A stretch of DNA of 64,000 bases from Kitasatospora sp. NBC_01287 (GTDB lineage: Bacteria; Actinomycetota; Actinomycetes; Streptomycetales; Streptomycetaceae). Below are positions 53,195-61,446 of this stretch, in pieces. A program made the translations under genes and the position numbers. The DNA is taken from positions 6,236,001 through 6,300,000 of the forward strand of contig NZ_JAPEPB010000001.1 of assembly GCF_026340565.1 (NCBI RefSeq), in the 5' to 3' direction. Each line of letters opens with the position of its first letter. Positions within the stretch are counted from its first letter, which is position 1. The notes under the pieces are model-generated. The model had not been told where the DNA came from and did no database searches. It worked only from the letters and a program-made list of their open reading frames with translations.

Positions 53195-53608
53195 TCACGC
53201 CGCGTCGTAACCTCGCTCGCAGTCGTCGCGCCAGGTGTGCCCAGGCGGGATCTCCTCCGACTCGACCAGTCCCGCTGCGTACGCATCGGCGTAGTTCGCC
53301 CTAGCCCGCTCGCTGGGTCGCCCGCTGATCCTCATCAGGTGGCCCTTCACCGGGTGAGCGGAACGCGGCTGGCCTTGCTGGCCGTCGGGTTCGGACTCGG
53401 GGTCGGAGCCGGGGGACGGCGCGTCGAACTCCTCGTCATCGTCGTCGTGCTGGCCGCCGGCGTGCAGCAGCAGGCCTGCTGTTATGACGGTCACCACGGT
53501 CACCGCGCCGGCGATGACCTTCTGGTGCTTCTTGACGAAGCCCCTCACGGCTGCGGTGGCTGACCTGGGATGGTCGTCTTCGGTGGTCTCGATATCGGTC
53601 ACGCGCAC
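53195..53608 (-). CDS. Small membrane protein with acidic linker
   Basis: This 137-residue protein has a basic start (RGFVKKHQKVIAG), one membrane helix (AVTVVTVITAGLLL, about residues 34–50), an acidic stretch (DDDDEEFDAPSPGSDPESEP) and a polar C-terminus. The topology is probably N-in, C-out. It lies on the minus strand between the two relics. No family is recognised; start sites at 53608 and 53602 are both possible. Confidence 0.55.
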   Translation of the reverse strand: MRVTDIETTEDDHPRSATAAVRGFVKKHQKVIAGAVTVVTVITAGLLLHAGGQHDDDDEEFDAPSPGSDPESEPDGQQGQPRSAHPVKGHLMRISGRPSERARANYADAYAAGLVESEEIPPGHTWRDDCERGYDAA

Positions 53609-53797
53609 AGGGATACCGGACTCGCGGCTCAGCTGTCAGGCAATCGGCCGATATCGTCCGGTCAGCTCCGGCGGCCTGCCCGTGGTGAGAGGCGGAGATC
53701 CGGCGTTGCGGCGCGGGTGCTGCCGCGGACGGCCCTCTGCCGGGCGTCTACGCTGTTGTGCGGCGCGGGGGCCCGGTTGTCTGGGAGGGCAGCGCAT

Positions 53798-53899
53798 GTG
53801 GGCCTGCGCGAGTTGATCATTGATGCCTGGTCGTGGCTGAATATACAAGCCCATCATGTCCCAACCGGTTCGATCCAGGGTTGGCCCGATGGTGACCTG
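53798..53899 (+). pseudogene. Relic of the portal gene 5' end
   Basis: The same GGGAGGGCAGC leader and GTG start as the intact portal begin GLRELIIDAWSWLN, matching GLRELIIDGWSWLN. An extra base then shifts the frame, although the DNA stays similar (CATCATGTCCCAACCGGTTC). Similarity ends near 53899, where it joins the terminase tail relic. Confidence 0.82.
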
Positions 53900-53909
53900 A
53901 CTCGCCGGC

Positions 53910-54029
53910 ATGGACTCCCCGGACCGGATGGACGCCGCGTTGCATGGCCTGACCGAACTGGGTGACCCCGACCAGGTGTCCATCCTGGCCGGGAGCCTGG
54001 ATGACGGTCGCCTCGACGGGAGGCGCTGA
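53910..54029 (+). pseudogene. Relic of the terminase large subunit 3' end
   Basis: A 39-residue open frame begins MDSPDRMDAALHGLTELGDP and ends DGRLDGRR with its own stop. It matches the last 39 residues of the intact terminase (MDSPDRMDAAVHGLTELADP … DGRLAGRR). Joined to the portal relic on its left, it marks a deleted or recombined second packaging module. Confidence 0.85.
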
Positions 54030-54044
54030 TCTGCATCCGTGCAA

Positions 54045-54084
54045 GTGTGCCCGTAGGTAGCCCTGGAGCTACCTACGGGCACAC
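54045..54084. terminator. Strong 16-base inverted repeat after the terminase relic
   Basis: GTGTGCCCGTAGGTAG and CTACCTACGGGCACAC are perfect arms around CCCTGGAG. It lies between the relic and the end of the minus-strand gene at 54140 and may act for both. Confidence 0.85.
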
Positions 54085-54139
54085 CCGGAATTCTGCACTG
54101 AGGGCAGCTGCAGTCGGGGGCTCCGAGGCAGAGCCTAGA

Positions 54140-54694
54140 TTATGACGTTGTGTCAGCTTCGTCCTCGGTGCGGAGAACTGCGAAGTCGCTGTGCAGATAG
54201 ACGTCGCTGCGTCCCTGGTGCCGCCTAATCAAGGTGCCGGCACTGAGCGACTGCCTGAGCCACTGGTCCTCACCACGCCATCCGAGCTTGGCAAGGAGGG
54301 GGGACAACGCTTCCCTGGACAGGCCAGCTGCGCCTGCCTCACGTAGGGCATCGAGGATCTGGCCCTGGGCACGCTGCTGAGACAGCTGGCTGGCGTTCGG
54401 CATGTCCCGTACGCGGACTGCGGCCTCACCCAGTTCTATCCCATTCTTGGCTGCCCAACCTGCGATGTAGTCCTCGGCGGCGCCCTCGTCCGTGGTGCCC
54501 AGCACGTAGCCCAAGCATTCCACGAGGGCATCGTCTCGCATGGCGCTGCGTTCGTGCTCTATGTCATGGCCGTTGATGCTGCCGCCGAACTCGGCGGCAG
54601 CATGTGACTCTCGGTGCGCGTCTACGCGGAGTTGCACGGCTTGCTTGGTGATCGCCTCGGCGACGTCGGAGGGAGAAGCGAAGGTCTCGGTCAT
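54140..54694 (-). CDS. Hypothetical protein with winged-helix-like C-terminus
   Basis: This 184-residue protein has a helical N-terminal half (DVAEAITKQAVQLRVDAHRE) and a C-terminal half (ILDALREAGAAGLSREALSP, then GTLIRRHQGRSDVYLHSDFA) resembling a winged helix. It may be a regulator. The ATG at 54694 is used because the longer frame runs into the tRNA-Tyr gene region. It is transcribed in the same direction as the tRNA cluster beside it. Confidence 0.55.
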   Translation of the reverse strand: MTETFASPSDVAEAITKQAVQLRVDAHRESHAAAEFGGSINGHDIEHERSAMRDDALVECLGYVLGTTDEGAAEDYIAGWAAKNGIELGEAAVRVRDMPNASQLSQQRAQGQILDALREAGAAGLSREALSPLLAKLGWRGEDQWLRQSLSAGTLIRRHQGRSDVYLHSDFAVLRTEDEADTTS

Positions 54695-54775
54695 GGCGTT
54701 GACCGTACTGGAGCCGCTGTCATCCCTGATGGCCTGCCGGATGGGGCTGCCACTCCGATGGTGGGGCGGTTCGGG

Positions 54776-54855
54776 TGGGCGAGGACGGAGTTGAACCGTC
54801 ACAGCAGAAGCGGGGGTGTTACAGACCCTTGGGCCCTCCAGTGCCCAGCTCGCCC
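54776..54855 (-). tRNA. tRNA-Tyr (GTA)
   Basis: Acceptor GGGCGAG pairs with CTCGCCC and the anticodon arm GGGTCTGTAACACCC gives GTA. There is a long variable arm (class II) and T-arm GACGGTTCAACTCCGTC. The discriminator is A. Confidence 0.85.
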
Positions 54856-54859
54856 TTGG

Positions 54860-54951
54860 CGGAGGAAGTGGGGGTCGAACCCACACGGGTGCTCGCGCAC
54901 CCCAACGGTTTTCGGGACCGAGGCCGGCGCCACCTGTCGGCTGGCTCCTCC
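54860..54951 (-). tRNA. tRNA-Ser (CGA) or a divergent suppressor-like tRNA
   Basis: Acceptor GGAGGAG/TTCCTCC, anticodon loop CCCGAAA (CGA) and a long variable arm fit tRNA-Ser. Base 33 is C instead of the almost universal T, and the anticodon stem has only four firm pairs. The gene may be weak or inactive. Confidence 0.65.
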
Positions 54952-54971
54952 AGTGAACTGCGGGTGTTGCG

Positions 54972-55056
54972 CGGAGAGTGCGCGGATCGAACGCGCGCGG
55001 GTGTGACCCCGACTACGGCTTAGCAAGCCGCTGCCTTACCACTCGGCCAACTCTCC
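54972..55056 (-). tRNA. tRNA-Ser (GCT)
   Basis: Acceptor GGAGAGT pairs with ACTCTCC, the D-arm is GGCCGAGTGGTAAGGC, and the anticodon arm CGGCTTGCTAAGCCG gives GCT. It has a long variable arm. It is well formed. Confidence 0.93.
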
Positions 55057-55066
55057 TGGTGCTGCG

Positions 55067-55139
55067 CTGCCGGACGAGGATTCGAACCCCGAGTCTCCTG
55101 ATTCAGAGTCAGGCGTGCTGCCAGTTGCACCATCCGGCA
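55067..55139 (-). tRNA. tRNA-Gln (CTG)
   Basis: Acceptor TGCCGGA pairs with TCCGGCA and the anticodon arm CCTGACTCTGAATCAGG gives CTG. The T-arm is CGGGGTTCGAATCCTCG. It is the first gene of the minus-strand tRNA run. Confidence 0.94.
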
Positions 55140-55549
55140 CTGCTGAGCGGCATGAAGAAGGGCCACCCGGACGGGGAAATCCCCCCCGTGGGCGGCCCGG
55201 CGCTTCAGCCGTTCTACCGTCCAGTGGGATATCCCTGGCTCTGCTGGGAGCTTGAGGAACGCTGATAGGACTGGCTGCTGCTCATCGTGCGTTCCTCTCT
55301 GCGGTGGTGCGGGCTGATGTGGCAACTCTGCGGCATGGCGGCCCGCTGGACAACCGAATATCTGAAGGACTTCCGAGGGAGGTAGGTCACGAGCGAACCT
55401 CCTGCGATAGGGGTAACCCAGCTCCGCGTTCGATCCTGTCGGGCGTGCCGCAGGCCGGGTCCGCACCGCGGTCCAGGCAGCGTCCAGCCTCGCGCGGTGC
55501 ACGAGGTCTAGTCCACGATGGTTCGGGTGCCCTGCTATCTTCTGCATCC
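55140..55549. other. 410-base gap between the tRNA cluster and the portal-proximal gene
   Basis: It should hold the promoter of the leftward tRNA cluster and of the rightward portal-proximal gene. A GC-rich imperfect hairpin (GGGCCACCCGGACGGGG with CCCCCCGTGGGCGGCCC) lies at about 55161–55200. No convincing ORF is seen. Confidence 0.4.
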
Positions 55550-55876
55550 ATGAAGATCATCGGGGAGCGGCGGGTAGCCGTGGAGGCCGCGAGCGCACTG
55601 CTGGACGTGGGTGTGGTCGTCGGTGCGGTGGTGGTGCTGTCGGACGACCCGAAGCCGCCGGCCGGGCCCGTCGAGGGCAGCCCGGAGTGGTCGCAGGCAC
55701 TCGACGCGAAGATCAAGAGGTCAGCCGAGCTGGGGCGGGTGCGCCGCGACATCATCGAGGGGCGCGGCCAGGAGGCTACCGGTGTGCTGTGCGCGGTGGA
55801 GTGGGGGAAGCTCGATGAGCCGACTCGCGCCGACCTCGACCAGTACGCCTTCGCTGGGGGCTGCCGGAGGGGCTGA
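55550..55876 (+). CDS. Small hypothetical protein upstream of the portal gene
   Basis: This 108-residue protein begins KIIGERRVAVEAASALLDVG, continues through a hydrophobic stretch (VVVGAVVVLSDDPKPP), an acidic middle, and the end DLDQYAFAGGCRRG. A relic of a second copy lies at 53009–53172. The ATG at 55550 has a weak RBS. Its place before the portal hints at a head-assembly role, but no family is recognised. Confidence 0.6.
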   Translation: MKIIGERRVAVEAASALLDVGVVVGAVVVLSDDPKPPAGPVEGSPEWSQALDAKIKRSAELGRVRRDIIEGRGQEATGVLCAVEWGKLDEPTRADLDQYAFAGGCRRG

Positions 55877-55962
55877 CGCTCCGGCAGGGTGCCTTGGCTG
55901 CCCGATGTTGCGTCTAGGCTGATGGGTGGCGTGGGGCCCGGTTGCCTGGGAGGGCAGCATCT

Positions 55963-57795
55963 GTGGGGCTTCGCGAGCTGATCATCGACGGCTGGTCGTG
56001 GTTGAACTACAAGCCGATCATGTCCCAACCGGTCCGCAGCGGTATCGGCCCGTTCGGGGATCTGGCGGCCGGCTGGGTGCCGCCCGAGGACCTGCGGCGC
56101 CTGCAGACGTACAAGGTCCTCGCCGCGTACGACCAGAACCAGGCCGGGCAGCTGGCGTTCGCCGCCGGTGACGAGAATGGCCTGGATCGGCGGGAACTCG
56201 GCGACCCGGCGAAGCTGAACGCGGCGGCGCTGGGCTACTTCCTCGGCGCGTCGCAGCAGATCGTCGTGCCCGGCGCCGAGCGCGACCAGGGCGCGAGCGG
56301 GAACCAGCCGGCGGCGGCTGCGGCCGACATGCAGGAACGGCTACGGGAGTGGGCGCGCCGGGAACTGCTGCCGCTGCGGATGCAGCAGTGCGAGCGTTCG
56401 ACGGTCCGCTCCGGCGACGGCGTCTACACCCTGGCGTGGGAACCGCAGGCCGGACGGCCGGTGCTGCGCACCCTCGACCCGGGGTTCTTCTTCCCGGAAT
56501 GGGACGACGAGGTCGACGCCGCCGAGTTCCCCGAGCGGGTGCACTTCGCGTGGGAGCTGCCGGAGGACCCGCGTACGGGTCGCAAGGCGAGACTGCGGCG
56601 GATCACCTACGAGCTGGGCCCGATTGGCGCAGCGACCCGGCCGGTGCTGGCGGCGGGCAGCGCCGGGGCGCACCGGGAGTGGGCGACAGGCCCGGACGGC
56701 GCCCAGGTCCTGGAGGTCGGGGATACCTCTGACCCAGTCAGCGGGGTCATCGGCCGCGTCTACCCGTGGGCGCCGGGGCGGCCTTCACAGAGCACCTGCT
56801 ACCTCACCGACGCCGAGTGGCTTCTGGAAGACCTCAAGGCCGGGCAGGACGTCTACAACCTGCCTGTGGACAAGGCGACTTACCGGGTTCGGGCGGACGG
56901 TGAAGTCCTCCAGGGCCTGGACCTGCGTATCGACTTTGTGCCGGTGGTGCACCTTACGAACTCGGTTCCGGACGCCGGGGAGCACTGGGGGCAGCCTGTG
57001 ATCTCCCGGGTGATGCAGGTCCTGGACGAGATCACCGCGACGGACACGGACTCGTCGGCGGCGAGCGCGACGACCGGGCAGCCGCTGCTGGCCGTCTCCG
57101 GGGCCCGGGCGCAGAAGGACCGCACGACCGGCGCGCCTGTGCCGATCGAGGTGAAGCCGGGCACGGTGATCTCGCTGGGCGACGGCGGGTCCATGAGTGT
57201 GCTCGACACCTCGGCGCAGCTCGCGGAGCTGCGGGAGCGCACCGACCACCTCCTTGACCGCCTCGCAGGCAACAGCCGCCTGACCTCCTCCGGCCTGGGA
57301 ACGTTGCAGCCGTCGCAGGTGCCGTCCGGGTACGCCCTCGCTCTGGCGCTGGGCCCGTTGGACTCCCTCGTGGGGGAGATGCGCCTCGCCCGCGCCCACA
57401 AGTACCAGCTGCTGTTCAAGTTCGCGGGCAGGTTGTTCCAGGCCGGGCGGGCAGACGGCTGGCCGGCGGGCGAGCTGCCCGCGGCTGCCCTGAGCTGGGG
57501 GCCTCACGTGCCGACTGATCGCACCGCCACCCTGGACGAGGTGGTGAAGGGCGTCGGCGCGGGGGTGTTCAGCCTGGAGACCGCGGTGCGGATGCTCGCC
57601 GCAGTCGGCTACCCGATCGAGGACGCCGCCGAGGAGGTGCGCCGGATCAGGGCGAGCGCGTTCGAGGAGGCGGCCCGGCTCGCGGACGCGACGGGGGACA
57701 ACGAGGCGGTGCGCAAGTTCCTGGGGCTCGGCCCGGCCGGACCACAGCTGCCGAAGGTGCCGCTGCCCGCCGGTCGGCAGGACCCGCAGGAGTAG
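55963..57795 (+). CDS. Phage portal protein
   Basis: This 610-residue protein is the dodecameric portal through which DNA enters and leaves the head. It begins GLRELIIDGWSWLNYKPIMS and contains RTLDPGFFFPEWDDEVDAAE, the wing-region pattern of streptomycete phage portals. The stem and clip region is near 330–400 (QPVISRVMQVLDEITATDTD). The Ala-rich tail is helical. The GTG at 55963 has GGGAGG nine bases before it, and the same leader is kept in the relic at 53798. Length and order fit a portal followed by scaffold and capsid. Confidence 0.82.
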   Translation: MGLRELIIDGWSWLNYKPIMSQPVRSGIGPFGDLAAGWVPPEDLRRLQTYKVLAAYDQNQAGQLAFAAGDENGLDRRELGDPAKLNAAALGYFLGASQQIVVPGAERDQGASGNQPAAAAADMQERLREWARRELLPLRMQQCERSTVRSGDGVYTLAWEPQAGRPVLRTLDPGFFFPEWDDEVDAAEFPERVHFAWELPEDPRTGRKARLRRITYELGPIGAATRPVLAAGSAGAHREWATGPDGAQVLEVGDTSDPVSGVIGRVYPWAPGRPSQSTCYLTDAEWLLEDLKAGQDVYNLPVDKATYRVRADGEVLQGLDLRIDFVPVVHLTNSVPDAGEHWGQPVISRVMQVLDEITATDTDSSAASATTGQPLLAVSGARAQKDRTTGAPVPIEVKPGTVISLGDGGSMSVLDTSAQLAELRERTDHLLDRLAGNSRLTSSGLGTLQPSQVPSGYALALALGPLDSLVGEMRLARAHKYQLLFKFAGRLFQAGRADGWPAGELPAAALSWGPHVPTDRTATLDEVVKGVGAGVFSLETAVRMLAAVGYPIEDAAEEVRRIRASAFEEAARLADATGDNEAVRKFLGLGPAGPQLPKVPLPAGRQDPQE

Positions 57796-57806
57796 CCCCG
57801 TGCCGG

Positions 57807-57845
57807 GGCCGGGGCCAGCCAGCTGGCGCACGTCAGGCCCCGGCC
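57807..57845 (+). terminator. Terminator-like hairpin after the portal gene
   Basis: GGCCGGGGCC pairs with GGCCCCGGCC around a 19-base loop, 11 bases after the portal stop. Confidence 0.6.
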
Positions 57846-58400
57846 CTGTTCCGGTTGCTGGCAGTAGCGGCAGGCGTAACCTCCCTGCGCCTTGGAGAGT
57901 TGCGTTGGTATGACCATCACTGGCCCCAACCTGGGCCTCGCTCGTGGTGTGCAGGCCCCTGAGGACGGGTCACCGCGCTGCCCGGTGCTGCGCGCAGCAC
58001 GGCGTGCCTACTGTTGGTGGTGGAGCCTGGCTGAGCGCAACCGGTCGGGTGCGCTGGAGCGCGCTGCTAGCTGCTGGAGCATGTCGCGCACGCGCTCCCT
58101 GCTGTAGCCCCGGGTGGCCTCACCCGTAGTGGCGAGGCCCTGGGAGGCCTTCAGGGGGATCGTACGGAGGTTCTAGCAGCCTGCGGTCCTCGGTGAGGGC
58201 GACGGTCACCGCGAGGGGCCCTGGAAGGCCGCGTTCGGCTGGCCGGGTGACGCCCCCGGGGAGCGGATGGGAAGGTCCGTGGCCCAGTCCCCGGGCGCAC
58301 GTCCAAGATCGCCTGCAAGCGGGGACCTACGCCCGCAGGTAGCCCCCTGTGGGGGGTAGGGGGGAAGGTACTGAAGTAGGAAAAGAACAGGTACTGAAAG
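57846..58400 (+). other. 555-base stretch with no convincing gene
   Basis: Short open frames (for example at 57907–58107) lack a good RBS and family features. The end is AT-richer, with GGTACTGAA repeated near 58367 and 58390. It leads into a palindrome array, so it is probably regulatory. Confidence 0.4.
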
Positions 58401-58502
58401 GGGTTCCCGTTCGGTAACTCCAGGGTTCCCGTTGGGGAACCTGCTGGGTTCCCGTCGGGGAACCCATTCCCGTGACCGCCATGGGTTCCCGTTGGGGAAC
58501 CC
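58401..58502. repeat. Array of four 20-base palindromes upstream of the scaffold gene
   Basis: Copies of GGGTTCCCGTTGGGGAACCC lie at 58401–58420 (degenerate right arm), 58423–58442, 58446–58465 and 58483–58502. Each is an 8-base inverted repeat with a GTTG or GTCG centre. They sit about 90 bases before the scaffold start and may be operator, packaging or RNA-structure sites. Confidence 0.8.
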
Positions 58503-58591
58503 ATCGAAGGAGCCGGGGATGGGTCGGGGGCCGACGGGGCGAGTCGCTACACTGATCATCGGCGCGGGGGCGCTGCTGCCGGAGGAATCCG

Positions 58592-59200
58592 ATGACCGCC
58601 CCCCAGCCGAACCCGCCCGCCGCTGCGCCTTCCGCGCCGGGGGAGGGCACCACCCTCGTCACGCAGGACACCTTGGCCAAGCTCCTCGCCCGCGAGAAGT
58701 CCCAGGGCGAACGAGCCGCCATCCGCAAGCTCGTCGCGGACCTCGGCTTCACCGACGCCGCCGACCTCACCACGTGGATCCAGACGCAGCGCACCGCCGA
58801 GCAGGCCGCCCTCAGCGAGATCGAGCGCCGCGAGCAGGCCGCCGTCCAGCGCGAGCAGGCCGCGGTGCAGCGCGAGCAGCAGGCCGCCGCCCAGATCCAG
58901 GCCGCCCGCAGGCAGACCGCCCTCGCCCGACTCGGCGCAGCCGGTGCCAACCTCGCCGACGCCGACCGCCTCCTCGACCTCGCTGACGATGCTGACGACC
59001 AGGCGGTGGCCGACGCCGCCACCGCGCTCCAGACGCGCCGCCCCGAGCTCTTCGCCGTCGCCCCGGCCGCCGCGATCACGCCGCAGCCCGCGCCGGGCGG
59101 TTCCCCGGCCGGTGGGCCGCCGCCGCGCGGCCACAACACCGCCCCCGCCGGATCGGCGGGCTTGGACATGGCCAAGCGACGCGGCTACGTGGCGGCCTGA
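58592..59200 (+). CDS. Scaffold protein
   Basis: This 202-residue protein has a Pro/Ala-rich start, a long charged helix with QREQAAVQREQ-type repeats (about residues 65–105), and a Gly/Pro-rich C-terminus ending in a basic helix (GLDMAKRRGYVAA). This matches phage scaffolding proteins that guide capsid assembly by coiled-coil contacts and a basic C-terminal capsid-binding helix. The ATG at 58592 follows GGAGGAATCCG. It lies between portal and capsid, the usual place. Confidence 0.82.
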   Translation: MTAPQPNPPAAAPSAPGEGTTLVTQDTLAKLLAREKSQGERAAIRKLVADLGFTDAADLTTWIQTQRTAEQAALSEIERREQAAVQREQAAVQREQQAAAQIQAARRQTALARLGAAGANLADADRLLDLADDADDQAVADAATALQTRRPELFAVAPAAAITPQPAPGGSPAGGPPPRGHNTAPAGSAGLDMAKRRGYVAA

Positions 59201-59324
59201 CCGGCCGTCCGGCCTGCCTGACCCGGCAGCGATCCGGGACGGGGACCACGCCCCACCCTTCGTGGACGGCACCACCACCAGGTGAGTGCGTGACCGCCAG
59301 CTCCAGAAACGGCGATCACCTCTC

Positions 59325-59747
59325 GTGACCATCCAGCCGATCACCACCTCGGCGACGTACACCGCCAGCCGCTCGTGGCTCGCCAGCCTGCACGGCACCG
59401 ACCAGACCGAGACCGTCACCATCGACGCGTCCAAGCTCGTCGCCGGCACCCACTACGTCGCGTCCACCGACTCCACCCAGCCCTACAGCCGCCTGCTGTC
59501 CGGCGTGCCGCTCGGCAAGATCACCGCGTCGGGCCTCTACGGCCCCTACGACCCGGCCGCCGTCGACGGCCGCCAGATCCTCGCCGGGCTCGTCTTCGAC
59601 GAGACACTGTTCGCCCCCGGCCAGCCGAAGATCCCGTGCGCCCTGATGTGGCACGGCGTTGCCCGCGCCTCCAAGATCCCCGGAGGCATCGACACCACCA
59701 AGGTCACGCTGACGCCCGCCGGCGGCGCGCTGATCCGGTTCGTGTGA
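59325..59747 (+). CDS. Head decoration protein
   Basis: This 140-residue protein contains SRLLSGVPLGKITASGLYGP then DGRQILAGLVFDET, the pattern of lambda D-like capsid decoration proteins that bind at trimer sites and stabilise the expanded head. It lies directly before the major capsid gene. The GTG at 59325 gives the compact family N-terminus; 59286 would add 13 residues. Confidence 0.78.
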   Translation: MTIQPITTSATYTASRSWLASLHGTDQTETVTIDASKLVAGTHYVASTDSTQPYSRLLSGVPLGKITASGLYGPYDPAAVDGRQILAGLVFDETLFAPGQPKIPCALMWHGVARASKIPGGIDTTKVTLTPAGGALIRFV

Positions 59748-59761
59748 CGGGGGCCTGAGCG

Positions 59762-60811
59762 ATGACCATTCAGGACCTCATCAAGGGCGTGTCCGCGAAC
59801 GACCTCACCACGTTCGCCCGCTCCATCCCCTCCCCGGCGGACTTCCTGCTGACCGGCACGGTGTTCCCCACCCTCGTCACCAACGAGGTGAAGTGGCGGA
59901 TCAAGCAGAACGGACGGAGGGTCAACACCGCCAAGTACCGGGCGTACGACAGCTCGGTGCCGTTCGCGGACCGCACGGCGTGGGAGACCACGAGGGAAGG
60001 CATGCTTCCGCCGCTGGGGCAGAAGCTCATCGTCGGCGAGCAGCAGCAGATCCTCCTGGAGCAGGCCCACGGCGCCGATCAGGACAGGCTGCTGGAGCTG
60101 CTGTACGACGACGCTGAGCGGCACATCGAGGCGATCCGCTCCCGCCTCGAACTCGCTGCCGGCGACGTCCTCACGGACGGCAAGTTCACCCTCAACGCCG
60201 AGAACGGCCTCACCATCGAGATCGACTTCGGCGTCCCGGCCGGCAACATGCCGACAGCCGCCAAGCCCTGGAGCGACCCGACCTCCGACCCGATCCGCGA
60301 CGAGCAGACCTGGATCCAGTACCTCGACGACCTCGGCGCACCGGAACCGGAGATGGTGATCACCTCCCGGCGCGCGCTGTCCTACCTGGCGAGCAACAAC
60401 GCCTACAGGGCCGCGTACTTCGGGAGCGTCAACCCGTCGAACACCCCGACCCAGTCGCTGAACCCTGCCCAGGTCAACACCGTGCGCGCCAACTACGGCC
60501 TGCCGCCCGTCACGATCTACAAGGGCCAGGTCAACGTGGACGGTGTCGCCACCAAGGTCCTGCCCGACGACCGGTGGGTCATGCTGCCGCCCAACCGTGA
60601 GCGGTGGGGCCAGACCCAGTACGGCGTCACCGCTGAGGCCTTGGTCCTCTCCCGGGGCACCAACCCCGAGATCGTGAAGGAGGACGCCCCCGGCATCATC
60701 CTCACCCGCGGCGCGCAGGATGACCCGGTGCAGATCTGGACCAAGGGCGCCGCAGTGGCGATGCCGGTCCTCCACACCCCGGACTGCCACATCGTGGCGA
60801 CGGTTCTGTGA
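59762..60811 (+). CDS. Major capsid protein (lambda gpE family)
   Basis: This 349-residue protein is the main shell subunit. It begins TIQDLIKGVSANDLTTFARS, with an E-loop-like segment (PPLGQKLIVGEQQQILLEQA), a P-domain middle (LELAAGDVLTDGKFTLNAEN) and a C-terminal part ending MPVLHTPDCHIVATVL, typical of the HK97-fold gpE group. It follows the decoration gene and is the central gene of the head module. The ATG follows GGGGGCCTGAGCG. The next gene starts in the overlapping TGATG. Confidence 0.88.
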   Translation: MTIQDLIKGVSANDLTTFARSIPSPADFLLTGTVFPTLVTNEVKWRIKQNGRRVNTAKYRAYDSSVPFADRTAWETTREGMLPPLGQKLIVGEQQQILLEQAHGADQDRLLELLYDDAERHIEAIRSRLELAAGDVLTDGKFTLNAENGLTIEIDFGVPAGNMPTAAKPWSDPTSDPIRDEQTWIQYLDDLGAPEPEMVITSRRALSYLASNNAYRAAYFGSVNPSNTPTQSLNPAQVNTVRANYGLPPVTIYKGQVNVDGVATKVLPDDRWVMLPPNRERWGQTQYGVTAEALVLSRGTNPEIVKEDAPGIILTRGAQDDPVQIWTKGAAVAMPVLHTPDCHIVATVL

Positions 60812-61041
60812 TGGCCAGGCGGCTCGCGCACGCCGTCCACGTCGAGCATCCCGCCACCGGGGAGCGGGTCGTCCTGCTGCCCGGCGCCGAGGTGTCGCCC
60901 GACCTGGCCGACCTGATCACCCACCCCGCCGCGTGGCACCCCGGCCCCGACCGCGACGAGGTCGAACAGGCCGAGCCCGACGACGACCCCCAGCCGGTGA
61001 AGCCCACGCGGGCCCGCAAGGCCCGCACCGACACCGAGTAG
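60811..61041 (+). CDS. Small acidic head-module protein
   Basis: This 76-residue protein has a beta-rich N-terminal half (AHAVHVEHPATGERVVLLPG) and an acidic then basic tail. It is translationally coupled to the capsid gene (TGATG). Small proteins at this place often link capsid to connectors; I cannot name a family. Confidence 0.65.
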   Translation: MARRLAHAVHVEHPATGERVVLLPGAEVSPDLADLITHPAAWHPGPDRDEVEQAEPDDDPQPVKPTRARKARTDTE

Positions 61042-61053
61042 CCAACGGCACCC

Positions 61054-61087
61054 CGGACCGGCACCCCACCCCCGGGGTGCCGGTCCG
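61054..61087 (+). terminator. Terminator-like hairpin inside the head operon
   Basis: CGGACCGGCACCCC and GGGGTGCCGGTCCG form perfect 14-base arms around a 6-base loop. It may lower expression of the downstream connector genes relative to capsid. Confidence 0.75.
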
Positions 61088-61119
61088 CGCCGCACCCCCA
61101 ACAACGAACGGAATCACCC

Positions 61120-61446
61120 GTGGACCCCGCAGCACTGGCCTGGCTCCTCTCCCAACTCGGCCCCACCACCCCCGCTGACGACCTCGCCGCCCGACACACC
61201 CGCCTCGGCTCCGCCCGTGAAGTCGCCCTCGAAGTCCTCGCTGAACGCCGCGCCGCGCTCCTCGCCGAACCCCTGCGCCTGGTCGTGGACGGGGTAGTCA
61301 CCATGGACCGCACCGCCAACCTCACCGGCGTGGAACGGCAGATCGCGCTCCTCCACGCCGAGCCCGGCCCTGACGACACCCCAGCCAGCGACACCACCGA
61401 CATGATCGAGTCGGTCCCGATACGGGCCGTCCGCCGCACCCGATGA
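61120..61446 (+). CDS. Head-tail connector-like protein
   Basis: This 108-residue protein (helical start AALAWLLSQLGPTTPADDLA, then a middle and acidic end) fits the size of phage connector or completion proteins and follows the capsid genes. The call is by place only. It overlaps the MuF-like gene by four bases. Confidence 0.5.
   Translation: MDPAALAWLLSQLGPTTPADDLAARHTRLGSAREVALEVLAERRAALLAEPLRLVVDGVVTMDRTANLTGVERQIALLHAEPGPDDTPASDTTDMIESVPIRAVRRTR

Noticed and set aside
58401..58502. CRISPR array
   Set aside because: The repeats are 20-base palindromes with gaps of 2 to 17 bases. There are no spacers of regular length and no cas genes.
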